NCBI RefSeq assembly: GCF_000275845.1
Contig: NW_006766890.1
Location: 768,580 to 832,579, forward strand
DNA length: 64,000 bases
Source: Dichomitus squalens LYAD-421 SS1
Taxonomy: Eukaryota > Basidiomycota > Agaricomycetes > Polyporales > Polyporaceae
Direction of reading: 5' to 3'
A model generated the notes under the pieces. That model was not told the DNA's origin. It was given only the letters and a program-made list of their open reading frames with translations, and ran no database searches. Shown here piece by piece: positions 1-10,162 of the stretch (within the stretch, counting starts at the first letter, position 1; each line of letters begins with the position of its first letter). Both the position numbers and the translations under genes were made by a program.

Positions 1-1852
1 GAGGCCCTTCCGCCTTCTCCTTCAGGATTGTCGCTGCGTGGGAGGCTCCCTTGCTTATCATCGACCTCAGCGGTGCATTCTCCAATGTGTACAAGGCCGT
101 CGATCTCCGGACAGGGCAGAAAGTCGCAGGTGAGCCCGTCCCTCCCGTCACCCACATATACACACAACTGATCTGTCATTTAGTCAAAGTTGTCCGCAAA
201 TACGAATTGAGTGCCTCGCAGGTTAGTGTTTGATCATTCCTCTCCCCACACTCATTCATCATATATGTGTATTTCCTTTTCCTACGTCATGTCCGTAGGG
301 GGCTGGCGAAAAGCACCTGAACCGCGAGTTTAAAAAGAAGCCGCGGGTCACGGAGGTGCATCTACTTGCTGTAATGTTTGTCCTTGACTGACGTTATTTC
401 CTTCGTATGTGTAGAGGGCAAACATCCTTAAAGGCGTGTGCTCTTCTCTGTGCACCCTCACCTGATTCTGACGTATGACACAGAAGTGCAGATCATGCGC
501 GGCATCAACCACCCGTCAATAGTCAAGCTATTGCAGTTCTTCGAGTCGCCAGAGCATTACTTCTTGGTTCTAGAGCGTAAGTGCCTACTACGAACTGACG
601 TATACGCATAAACTGATGACGACTTGTGAATGGTGCAGTCATGGAAGGCGGCGAGCTCTTCCACCAGATCGTGAAGCTCACATATTTCAGTGAGAATCTC
701 GCACGTCACGTCATTGTGCAGGTCGCACAGGGTATCCGATACCTCCACGAAGAGCGTGGTGTCGTCCACCGGGATATCAAGCCCGAAAACTTGCTCTTCG
801 ACCGCATACCCATCGTTCCCTCCAAGATACCCGCTCCGAAACAGTTCGACGAGGATAAGGAGGACGAAGGCGAATTCATACCAGGCGTCGGTGGGGGTGG
901 AATTGGCAAGGTCAAGATTGCTGACTTTGGCCTAAGCAAGGTCGTATGGGACGAACAGACGATGACGCCATGTGGGACGGTGGGGTATACTGCACCCGAG
1001 ATTGTGAAGGATGAGCGGTACAGCAAGAGCGTCGACATGTGGGCTCTTGGCTGTGTGCTCTACACCCTGCTTTGCGGCTTCCCGCCTTTCTACGACGAGA
1101 GCATCAACGTCCTCACGGAGAAGGTTGCTCGCGGGCACTACACCTTCCTCAGTCCCTGGTGGGATACCATTGGCGCATCAGGTACGTTGTTCGCGGTGTT
1201 GCGCCATCTACGTTGCTGAACGGGCTCTGCAGCTAAGGATCTCATCACACACTTGCTGTGCGTCGATCCAGCTCAGCGGTACACAATCGACGAGTTCCTG
1301 GCGCATTCATGGGTCACTGCGGTGCCTGCCCCCCCAGACCCTACTCCCCTTCCCAGCATTCCTCGCGCACCCCTCGATTCTCCGCTCCTCGCCGACGCTC
1401 GCGGTGGGGTCCGCTCCCCCGGTCTGGCCACGCTCAAGGAGGCCTTCGACATCACGTACGCCGTCCACCGTATGGAAGAGGAGGGTGCTCGCAGACGTGC
1501 CCAGAAGGGCGGTGCAAATCGCGGCTTCCTCCAGAACCTCAACGAGAGCGACGAGGATGAGGATGCCAAGCCCTTGCCGAAGCAGCCTCCCGCTGGTGCG
1601 GGAGCAAAGGTTGCGGCCAATCGTGCAGTTGTCGGCAATGCGTATGACGGTCGTGCTGGTCAGCGCGATCGTGGACGGAAAACGGGCGCCTCGAAGCCGT
1701 TTGAGCTCGACATGGATCATGCGACGCTACTCGGCAGGAGACACCGGCGCGGTGTGGATAGCAGTGTCGTCAGCGGCAGTCCGCTATCGAAGGAGGCACC
1801 AGGGAACGACCAATCTACGGAAGTACCCATGTCTCCCATGAGAGTGGACTAG
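1..1852 (+). CDS. Rck2/Srk1-like CAMK-family protein kinase, 5' end outside the window
   Basis: Serine/threonine kinase of the calmodulin-kinase-like group, nearest in pattern to yeast Rck1/Rck2 and fission yeast Srk1, which act downstream of the stress MAP kinase (family knowledge). The glycine loop GAFSNVYKA (about 82-108), the lysine block VKVVRKYE (about 183-210), HRDIKPENLL (about 767-796), DFGLSK and the APE segment TVGYTAPEIV are visible, so the catalytic domain looks complete from the second lobe on. An acidic insert of about 35 residues lies between the HRD loop and DFG, as expected for Rck/Srk kinases. Small exons are joined by 50-70 nt introns, and the last exon starts near 1233. 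The tail is low complexity and charged, ending at TAG 1850-1852. The N-terminus lies upstream of base 1. The kinase call is certain; the Srk1/Rck2 subgroup is likely. Confidence 0.9.
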
Positions 1853-2969
1853 TTCGGTCGACCGCGCATGTCGCCTAGCCGTTGGCTTTGATCCTCCCTC
1901 GCTATCTCACTCCACTGGGCCTCGTCATTCGTACTCGCATCGATCTGTTGCGTCTTCTTCCGTGTTCCATAGATCTTGTCCATATCCGCTGGCACCTTCC
2001 ACACGCGCTCTTGTGCTGGCCATCACTCTGTAAACATACGATGTAGCTGTATATCTTATTGTGCCTTCTTGTCCTGTTAGTCCATCTGTGCCGTCTCATC
2101 ATTCGTCCACTTCCCACCCTCCACACCTCTCGACCTCCCCGCTCGGATACTGAGCACCGTACGATTCGTCCCGTCTCGATGCATCATGTTCATACGCCTA
2201 TCGCCAAGACACATGCATATGGAGTACGGCAATTTAGTAACATAGACTGGACGTCAGCTTGTGTATGCTTCGAGGACTCTGCGGTCGGTATCGTTCCGCG
2301 CCTTTCATTGCCTTTCTGGGAATGGTCGCCGGTCGCAAACTCTAACCACACCGACGAGACATTAGCGGTCCACTTGACTTGCCCGTGCGACCTGTGCATG
2401 TGGTGCTGAAACACCGGTGGACAAGGGCGGAACTATCCGCGTGTGGGCGGTGTATAGCGTGACGTTGGCGGGCCATCCATTGGGGTAGCTGGAGCGTGAA
2501 GCCACTGTAACTGAGGGCTAGCGGGAGTACAGGCGGGCTATCAGCCCTTCGGCTTCGGTAGCTCCGTAGACACTCACATACACCGCACGCACACCATGCG
2601 GCAACTAGACGCTGCAGGGAGCCGTGGAGTTATAGAAGTTCAAGCGTTGCGGCCCTTTTCCAGGTAATCGAGGGCTCCTCTGAACGCACTCAGAAGGCTC
2701 CTTGAAGGAGCCGTAGGAACGCGGTGTTGGGGTAGCTTACCGTAACCGATCTAGCCCAAGCACATGTACTATAAGCACACGCACCTCTATCACCACGTAG
2801 AATTCAAATAAGACTTTCTATTCGGGGAGTCGCAGTAAATAATACAATCCAGATATCGAATGGTCCCAAGGTATCATTATGTGTACATACGGTATAATGA
2901 TCACCAATACGCAAGGACTCTAAATATACGTGGGAGAAAAGGGACCGCACCTGTATCGGAGCAGGCCGC
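1853..2969. other. Intergenic, convergent 3' ends
   Basis: The stretch between the kinase stop and the EAF stop holds only short overlapping reading frames with no recognisable motif. I see no gene, repeat or RNA here. It should contain the polyadenylation regions of both convergent genes. Confidence 0.6.
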
Positions 2970-4669
2970 TCAATCGTCGTCGCTGTCGTCGCTGCTCGAG
3001 TACTCGTCGTCGTCGCCGAAGTCGACGCTGCCACCCGCGAACTCGCTCAAGCTGATCGGCTGGCGATCCGCGATAGGCGAAACCGCCCCGGCGAGGAAGT
3101 CCTCGTCCTCGTCGAGGCCCATGCCTTCCTGCTCGGCCTCTCCCCCGCCGCCGAGGAGCTGGTCGTTCAGCTCCTCCTCGAACAGGGCCATGTCGATCTC
3201 CTCGCCGTCCGCGTCGGGCTCGTCCGTGGACATCGGCATGGTGGGTGGCGGCGGCAGCTCGATGTTGTGCGGCGGGGGCGTATACTCGTCGATTTCCTCC
3301 ATGACGATCGGGCGCGAGGGTGCTGTGGGCGCTGGAGACGCAGGCGCGGCGACGGCTGGAACGATATCCCACTCGTCATCTTCCGAATCGGACGGAACCG
3401 CGGCGGCGATCGGGTTTGGTGCTGCAGACACAGGCGCTGGAGGGAGGGACACCGCTGATGATGAGTCGGGGAATGCAAATTCGACGGGTTTGGGAGGCGG
3501 CGGTGGCGACTGTTCCTTCTGTACAACTCTAGGTTTCTTCGCCGGAGGTTGCGGCCGTCGAATCTCGAGAGTTTCTGCCTCAAGCTGCACAGGACGTTCA
3601 CGCTTATTAGGGCTCTTCACAAGTTTCGAGGGCGCCTGAGACGGCGGAGCATCAGGCGCTTCATTCTTGAGCTTGACAGGACCCGCCGGCGTGGATTTGA
3701 GAGGTAGGCTATGACCCGAGCGAGAAGTTGCCGACATTGGTGGGGGTATCAGTCCTGGCACTGCAGCGGGAGTTGGCGTAGGTGCAGGTGCTGATGCAGA
3801 CGTCGATGTGGATTGCTGTTGCCGAGGTTTGGGAACCTTAGGCGCAGATTGCTTCGTCTTGAGGTCGGTTTTTGGCTCTGGTTTCGTCTCTGGTATCTCA
3901 CCCTCGCTCTCCTCTTCCTCTTGCTTGACCGCGGCCAGTTGTGCGTGAGAGCTAGATGAGGGAGAGGAGGCTGATATCCGTGGAGGGACCGAGGGTGCAG
4001 CTGGGCGAATCACCGACCACAGTCAGATCGGCGACCTGACAGGTAGATTGCGTATGCGTATAACAACTCACGCGACTCGACATGGCGGGGAGCGAGCGTT
4101 GGTTTAGGATCGTGATGGAGGGCGACATATGAGTCTATCTTCTCGAGAATAAAGCTCTAGGGTCAATTGTCAGACAATCTGACCAAGCTGAGCGGATGCA
4201 CATGAACGTACCCCATCTTCCTCGTTATGTATGAGGACGCATTCAAACTCCTTCGCACTCTTCTCTTGCCCAACAAAGTGCACACCGCTCTCGTTCTGTC
4301 ATATGAGCGACGTTGAACTCCAAAGCGGTGGTTTGTGTCATCAGCCCATGACGCACCTGTTGACTCGGTCTAACCACAGTGACGTTCGACGGGCCCGTCT
4401 CGTCCTTCGATTTCTTGGTTTCGACAGTGCCCGACCTCGATGTATCGACAGACTCTGGCTTGAAATTGTCTGGGGAATCGTCGAGGTGAGCACGCACATT
4501 ACATGAGTGGCGGTAGATACTAACACCGAAATGAATAGAACTCGCGCTCGACTTTCGCGTTCTTGACCGGTATTCCCTGGCGTAGTTTGAGGGTGCGCTT
4601 CAGCGTATTTCCGAGCGTAACCTGACGTCTGCCAGAAGGCATCCAGGCGTTATCCGTAGCCGTGGTCAT
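2970..4669 (-). CDS. EAF-family RNA polymerase II elongation factor (ELL-associated factor)
   Basis: Five exons give a continuous frame of 485 codons: 4669-4525, 4469-4357, 4295-4212, 4156-4072 and 4000-2970. The N-terminal 140 residues fit the EAF domain: a basic start with LGNTLKRTLK, then YSFRYNFKPESVD across intron 1, then NVTVVRP and SGVHFVGQEK. EAF proteins bind ELL and stimulate Pol II elongation (family knowledge; Ebp1 in fission yeast). The rest is disordered, rich in Pro, Ser and Lys, and ends in an acidic run of Asp, Glu and Ser, as in metazoan EAF transactivation tails. The first splice (GGT|gttagt) was chosen because only it joins YSFR to YNFKPES in frame. The start ATG at 4669-4667 is the first in frame with the domain. 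Confidence 0.85.
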
Positions 4670-4822
4670 CCCAAATGAGACGGAGGAGAGGATGGAGGGT
4701 GGGGATCAAGTCGAGGCACAAGCTCCCCTGTGCGCCAAGCCGGCAGTTAGAACGCTAACAATAGACACTACTGAAAACTAGCTGTGAAAAAAGATATATC
4801 AGCAATGCTGATAACGCTTGAC

Positions 4823-4904
4823 TAGCCCAGTTGGTTAGAACCTTGGTGCTAATAATGTAGTTTCATAGGTGCCGCGGTTCCAACCCGCCGGTGAGCATTT
4901 CTTT
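4823..4904 (+). tRNA. tRNA-Ile(AAT)-like sequence, degenerate or intron-bearing
   Basis: The D-arm and anticodon region matches fungal tRNA-Ile well: AGCCCAGTTGGTTAGA followed by TTGGTGCTAATAA with anticodon AAT. A T-arm-like block (GCGG, loop TTCCAAC, CCGC) follows, then GGTGAGC, which pairs mostly with the 5' GCTTGAC. A TTCTTTT run just after could act as a Pol III terminator. Against a functional gene: the 3' side of the anticodon stem does not pair, the segment between anticodon loop and T-loop is about 7 nt too long, and one acceptor pair is mismatched. It may be a pseudogene, a tRNA-derived repeat head, or a tRNA with an odd intron. Confidence 0.4.
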
Positions 4905-5129
4905 TAGGATCGCAACCTTAATTTCGATGGTTCGCAAGACTCTTCCTCCTCAGGCGAACCCTCTGACAAAGGTACGACAATTGTTCTCTGTTTCACACAT
5001 AGCATGCATCAGAAAAAGACTTCATTGCAGGCACGCAAAGACACTGTCATGATCTCTACACACGTCATTCAGCCACTGCGCGCAAACGTTCGGATATATT
5101 TCTACACACGGTCTTGCACTCGAACGCAT

Positions 5130-6332
5130 TCAGACGGACGTCGGCTCGCAGAAAGAGATCTCTCTCATCCTCAGGCCACTCAGCAATGGCACATAGTCGA
5201 GCTTTACTGTCAATCCCGGCACGTATGAACCGGTCAAGGAGGTAATCAAAGGTGCAATCAGCGGCGGAAAGTAGGTACTGAAGGACGGCCCATTGGCCGC
5301 TGCCTCGAGTCTGTTGCAAGCGACTTCTCGGTATGTCGAATATCGGTGGCGGCGGTGCCTAACAATAACTTTCAAGCAAATCATGAATACGAATGCGTTG
5401 AGGAAGAACATACGTCTGACGGATTGCCGACACTCTCCGATCCGCATTGATTCACGGGAACCGGCGTGGCTGAGTGCGTCTTCTGTTTCGTACGTACTGT
5501 CTGTACATTGGCGGACTATGAGGCCAAGTATATTCCCAACAATGCGGGACAAGGAATATATACCTTCGGGCCCTGTTTGGTGTTGGTTTAGTCTGTGCGG
5601 TCGTTATACCTCCACGGGTCGACAAACGAGCTGCATTGCGTCGTTTGATGTTTCGACGATGAGCGTACAGCCTATGATAGCATTAGCGTTCGATGTGCCA
5701 ATGCCCCTTGTATTTGGCAAATATAGGAAAACCAGATGCAGTCTGGTAAAAAGTACCTATGACGTCGACCCGAGCTTCGTGAGGAACAGCTAAACGTACC
5801 GCAGTGACCAGCCCGGAGATGGAAGCCTTCTCTTGCTTCGTCCAAGTCCGAGATAAGTCAAGATATTTTGGGAGCAAGTCCTTGATCAGGGTTTGGGACA
5901 GGAAGCGCGTCTATCAGCTCCGTTAGCCGCTGATGCGAGAGGTCGAACAAACCTTCGCTGCTTTGAAATCAGCTATGTCACAAGGCTCAAGGTACTGCAC
6001 AAAGCCGCGAGAAATATGGACAAGAAGGTTTGGTATGTTCGGGGGACATTCCGGAGAAGAAGACTTCGATGAAGGTAGCGATGCAGGTAGCAGGGATCCA
6101 TTCGGTGTAAGGGAGCACAAGGGCATTGGCGGCGAAAAAGTGGGAACGATAAGTGGTGCAATAAGCTCAAGTGATGCGGGGAAGAAAGCCTGCTTCGAAT
6201 CTTCATGGGCAGACATGGGGACGAACTCTGCACCTGCGGAGGTCGGCTTGATGAACTCTGAAGGCTACTAGTACCGCAGCACCGAACCACAAAGAAGAGA
6301 AAGGCCGCCGTCTTCGAACTTGCTGTCCCCAC
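5130..6332 (-). CDS. Unidentified multi-exon protein with hydrophobic segment
   Basis: I do not recognise this protein. Consistent coding frames linked by short introns run on the minus strand. One exon encodes a hydrophobic stretch, ALVLPYTEWIPATCIATFIE (about 6109-6050). It is followed by an exon starting TRFLSQTLIKDLLPKYLDLS (from about 5920), which is preceded by a clear branch point (GCTAAC) and a TAG acceptor. The next open segment begins near 5771 and continues through a frame containing IVGNILGLIVRQC (about 5546-5508). The last exon ends in FPPLIAPLITSLTGSYVP and a stop at 5130. The start codon and the first exon are unresolved because two frames can be spliced. The hydrophobic content suggests a membrane or secreted protein. 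A pseudogene cannot be excluded. Confidence 0.4.
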
Positions 6333-6889
6333 TGTTGCCTGAGCCGTCGGCGGATGCTAATACGTATCTGCTGCGGGCAAAACCGTGTACATTGCAATCA
6401 TAATATATCTGCCTCATCAGAAGAGGAAGCGCCCTGTCAGGACAGCAGGAACTGGACAGACAGGGATCGAATGGTCAACTTACAGATCTCCGCAGCACAC
6501 TTCAAATTTCCCCGCAAGGAAGGGGTCGGCGGTATTTTGGAACGGATGGTCTTTTCGGTCAAAAGCGTACCATACAGAGCAAAGTACGGTACAGAACAAT
6601 GGACCAGCATGCCAAACGTGCAGCAACAGGCGGCAGCATATCGTAGAGCGATCGAAGAGCTTCAAAGCCGAACGAAGAGAAATACGAAGAGGATTAAACA
6701 AAGAGCAAACCAGTATGTACGGCCTCGCTGTACACCTATCTATCAGGAGCCTACGCTTGGTGATAGTATATAAATGTCCTCGGGCCCCAGTGTCCGTGTG
6801 CAAAGTGAAATGTCCGCATCACAGCCGTATCTCACATTGAGCGTCGTCTCCGGGCGGCCTCCACGTCGACGTCGAAGCAAAGTCATAAT
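6333..6889. other. Intergenic, no supported gene
   Basis: Two overlapping plus-strand frames of about 140-150 codons (6354-6840) lie here, but both lack motifs and natural composition. I treat the stretch as intergenic sequence between the unresolved minus gene and the 3' end of the Rds1-like gene. Confidence 0.5.
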
Positions 6890-8579
6890 TTAGGACGAAG
6901 CGGACACAGCGCCTGCAGACACAACGCCAGTCGAGGCGGCCACAGAGGCGCTGTCGGATGCAGATGCAGACGCAGACACCGAAGCGCTGTCAGTGGCAGA
7001 CGCAGAAGCGCTGTCGGTGGCGGACGCAGAAGCGCTATCAGTGGCAGACGCGGAGGCGCTGTCGGTGACCGACGCAGACGCGGAAGCGGACGCCGATGAG
7101 TCGTCGGGCAAGAGGGGCTGGTCGTTCTGCCAGCCGTCGATGGTGATCGCGCCGCCCGCGTAAGTACCAGTGGCGACGTTGCGGGTTCCGGGCGAGTCGA
7201 CAACGGTGTTGTCGGACTCTGAGGGCGCGCTGGACGAAGAGGAAGATGACGACGACGAGGATGAAGACGACGACGACGAAGACGATGAGGACGAAGAATC
7301 AGTTGGCGCGGACGAGGAGGCGCTGTCGGTCGCAGTCGCAGACGCTGCAGAAGCACTCGAGATGATGGAGCTAGCCTCAGGAGGAGTGATGGTGGTCGTG
7401 CTAGTGCTCGAGCTGCTGTTGCTGTCGCTGGATCCGGCGAGAGCAAGCTGACTGAGGAGCTGCTTCTGGGTGTCGATGAAAGCCATGGTAGGGCCAGCGA
7501 GGACAGCTTGGCTCGCACGGTCACGAACGTTGTTGTTCAGGGGCTGCCCATCGCTAGTGATGAAGAGGCCGACAGGGCCCTCGATACCCTGGGGCACGAC
7601 GCACTGATCGATCGGGAACGGGATAGCAGTAGGCAGGCCACCGACGAGCATCTGGCAGAAGAGACCCTACATAGCGGTTGTTAGACAAATTGTCGCTTCA
7701 TGAAAAACATCACATACATCCGTTGAGCCGTTGATAGCGGGCGACGAGAATGTGAGGAGCGTGCCGGGCTGAGCAGCACCAGTGTTCGTCACAGTCAGAG
7801 GCGGGTTCGCTGTGGACGTTGCCTTAGCGACAATTCGAATTGGAGGTTTTGATCCACACAGACCTTGAATACCAACATCACACCCGGAAATAAACTGGCC
7901 AGCGATAGCGAGAACCTCGTTAGGGAGTAGCGCAATGTCGAACGCCTGAGGGATCGAGGCGCCGTTGTTCAGGACGTTGAGGATTGTTTGGTGGCGAGCC
8001 TCGACGGTCAGAATCGAGCCGGCATCGGTGAGGAGCACGGGATCGTCGATTAGGTGTGCAGCGCCCAAGTACGCACCCACTCCAACATTCTCAACCAAAC
8101 GAGCGACAGGTGCCATAGTCGCGACGTCGGTGAGCACGCTGTCGAAGTTGAACTGGCAGTTGGAGATGGGCATGTCGCCGAGGGATTGGATCGCCGACTA
8201 CAACCAACAACAGGAATAAAATGAGCTGATCCGAGTCAACCTGCGAAGAGGCCTACCTCGAGGACGGTCTGATGTGTCGCCTCATCAGACTGGATGGCCG
8301 TGAACTGCTGTATGGGGACCTGCGCGTCAACGAAACCAGCGGCCGTGAAGTCCGACGGCTGGAACTTCTGAAGAGCCTGCTGGTAGAACTGCGACTCGGC
8401 TTGCTCAAGGACATCCGCAAACTCTTCAGCCGAAGTCAGATGTCGACTCGATAGGTTTGACAGACACATAGGCACTTACTTAAGACCAGGAGATTGGTAG
8501 CAGTGTCCCGTTTGGCGACGGGGGCACCGAGGACCATCAAGGGTGCGGCGAGGGCAAATAAAGAGGCGATAGAAGGCAT
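6890..8579 (-). CDS. Secreted Rds1-type ferritin-like protein with Ser/Ala-rich tail
   Basis: Four exons (8579-8480, 8423-8257, 8197-7718, 7666-6890) give 507 residues with all splices in frame. The N-terminus is a signal peptide (MPSIASLFALAAPLMVLGAP) followed by a possible Lys-Arg processing site (AKRD). The next 270 residues are a ferritin-like four-helix domain of the Rds1 / desiccation-related family. Visible carboxylate-histidine motifs are DEATHQ near residue 83 and EARHQ near residue 157. Fission yeast rds1 responds to nutrient and oxidative stress (family knowledge); the biochemical function is not established. The last 150 residues are almost pure Ser plus repeats of the form DSASASAT, which suggests an O-glycosylated stalk. 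The very C-terminus is not hydrophobic, so a GPI anchor is not indicated. Confidence 0.85.
6955..7090 (-). repeat. Tandem coding repeat, DSASASAT-type units
   Basis: At least three near-identical 24-nt units encode the eight-residue period TDSASASA inside the tail of the Rds1-like protein. Flanking degenerate units are rich in Ser, Ala and Asp. A separate Ser homopolymer lies at about 7225-7300. Such tracts are prone to length change between strains. Confidence 0.8.
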
Positions 8580-10162
8580 GACGAAATATCTGGTTGCTTA
8601 CTGCCGGAGTTGAAAGCCTGCTGGAGGACAATTTGGGCGGTGCCGAAACGAATGGAAGTGGTCCAGGGGCGCTACCGGGCAGCCCGAAGTGACTATGAGA
8701 GAGACGTGAGATGTCAGGACATTGCTCGCGCCCATCTGCAGCAAGGGACACGGGACACCGACCTTGAGCACCGAAAAAGAACGAAGAGAGGAGAGGGGGG
8801 ACGGTGGAAAGATGGGCGAGGGGACAGAGCCCTTTAACTAGCGGGCTCCTGATTCGCCGCCGTCGTCTACCAGATTACCGGTTCGGGGAGACCGGCAGAT
8901 TGCTTATCCCCATAACAACACTGGATTCTTCATATCGCATTCTCCTCGCACCATGCATTGATCATCCCGCGTTCAGCCTTCACGACCAGTCTCTCTGGTC
9001 GATCAACATGTTGTACAGGGCGAGGCTCCCGGACGCAGCAAAGTCGAATGTTTCCACCTGCGCTTACTCCTGGGACAGGGGCAGAGGGGATGTCCCACCA
9101 ATGCTCGACATATCAATCCAGAATGATGACAACGAATCAGCACGTCTTCTCTAAAAGACAGGTCCCACGCGCCTCCGTTATACATTCACAGCTCTCCTCT
9201 GATCACTGTCAAGTCGCGACCGCTCCTGCAAATCATATCAGGAGAACAAAACGTCCATCCCGACGTCTCAAATTTAGTCGAGTTTTACGGTATATACATA
9301 GCACACCATGTCGACATCGCCTGACGTCGCAGCCACTCTGCCACATCGGTCAACGCCCGCAGGCACTTCATCTCTCTCACGTCTCCCTAGATGAGCTTCG
9401 CTTTCGACCGTGCTGTCCGAATGGTGGTCGTTGCTTACGAAAGGGACCCGCCTGGGACACGACTCGGATACGCCTCGAGATGTGATTGAGCTGATATTCA
9501 CCGAAGGTGTCCCTCCGTCCGCTTCCACTTCAAGATCGCCCTCTGGCTGAGATCATGGTGTAGGCGTTGAGATCACAAGAGCATCGCAAAGCCAATCAGT
9601 GCTCGTGAGTCGAGACAGGGACCGACAAAGTTGCCACTCCCGCGACGGAAATGAGAGGTCCAGGACGCCTCTGGGGTCGGGCCCGATACCCCTTGCCCGA
9701 GAGCGCCGAATAGCCCAGGTGGATTAGAAGCCGAAGCAAGTGCCGTGTATATCCTGGAGCTTGTAATAGCTAGCGGTTCTGAGACGTTCGAGGGACTGCT
9801 GGACATGCGGCCGTGTTATGAGCAGACATCACTCATAACTTTGTCAAGTTCCAGTTTCAGAGCCAATCTAGTGTCCTGGTTTCCATTCTTCGAACGCCTT
9901 AGTACTCTTTACGGGGCGGCTTACTTGTGCTGAGGGCGAGTAGATTGGAAGCCTCATCGCGATTACAGCACACTTGTGGTACTACTGAACGTTATGCGGT
10001 CTTACCACATTGCCCGAGATGCCCGAGATGCCCGAGCCTATATAGTAGATGAACAAAGTGAAGACTTGATTTCCTCGTCGGGCAGGCCACCGAGAGACGA
10101 ATAATGTACAATGCCGACTCCTACATTTCAGAAATACCCTCCAGTACCGCAGCTTCACAAGG
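8580..10162. other. Intergenic, no supported gene
   Basis: About 1.6 kb between the Rds1-like start and the carboxypeptidase stop. Short frames occur on both strands (for example 8804-9154 + and 9573-9806 -) but show no motif, no splice-consistent extension and no family resemblance. The part next to 8579 should hold the Rds1-like promoter. The only structured element I see is the 9-bp tandem repeat at 10012-10037. Confidence 0.5.
10012..10037. repeat. 9-bp tandem repeat
   Basis: The unit GCCCGAGAT is repeated three times head to tail, followed by a partial fourth copy. It lies in non-coding sequence about 125 bp beyond the 3' end of the carboxypeptidase gene. Confidence 0.8.

Noticed and set aside
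6354..6840. Overlapping plus-strand ORFs of 139 and 151 codons
   Set aside because: Two frames over the same bases with unnatural composition and no motif, so neither is supported.
7170..7451. Plus-strand ORF rich in Asp and Glu
   Set aside because: It is the antisense of the Ser homopolymer tract in the Rds1-like gene; the acidic run is a complement artefact.
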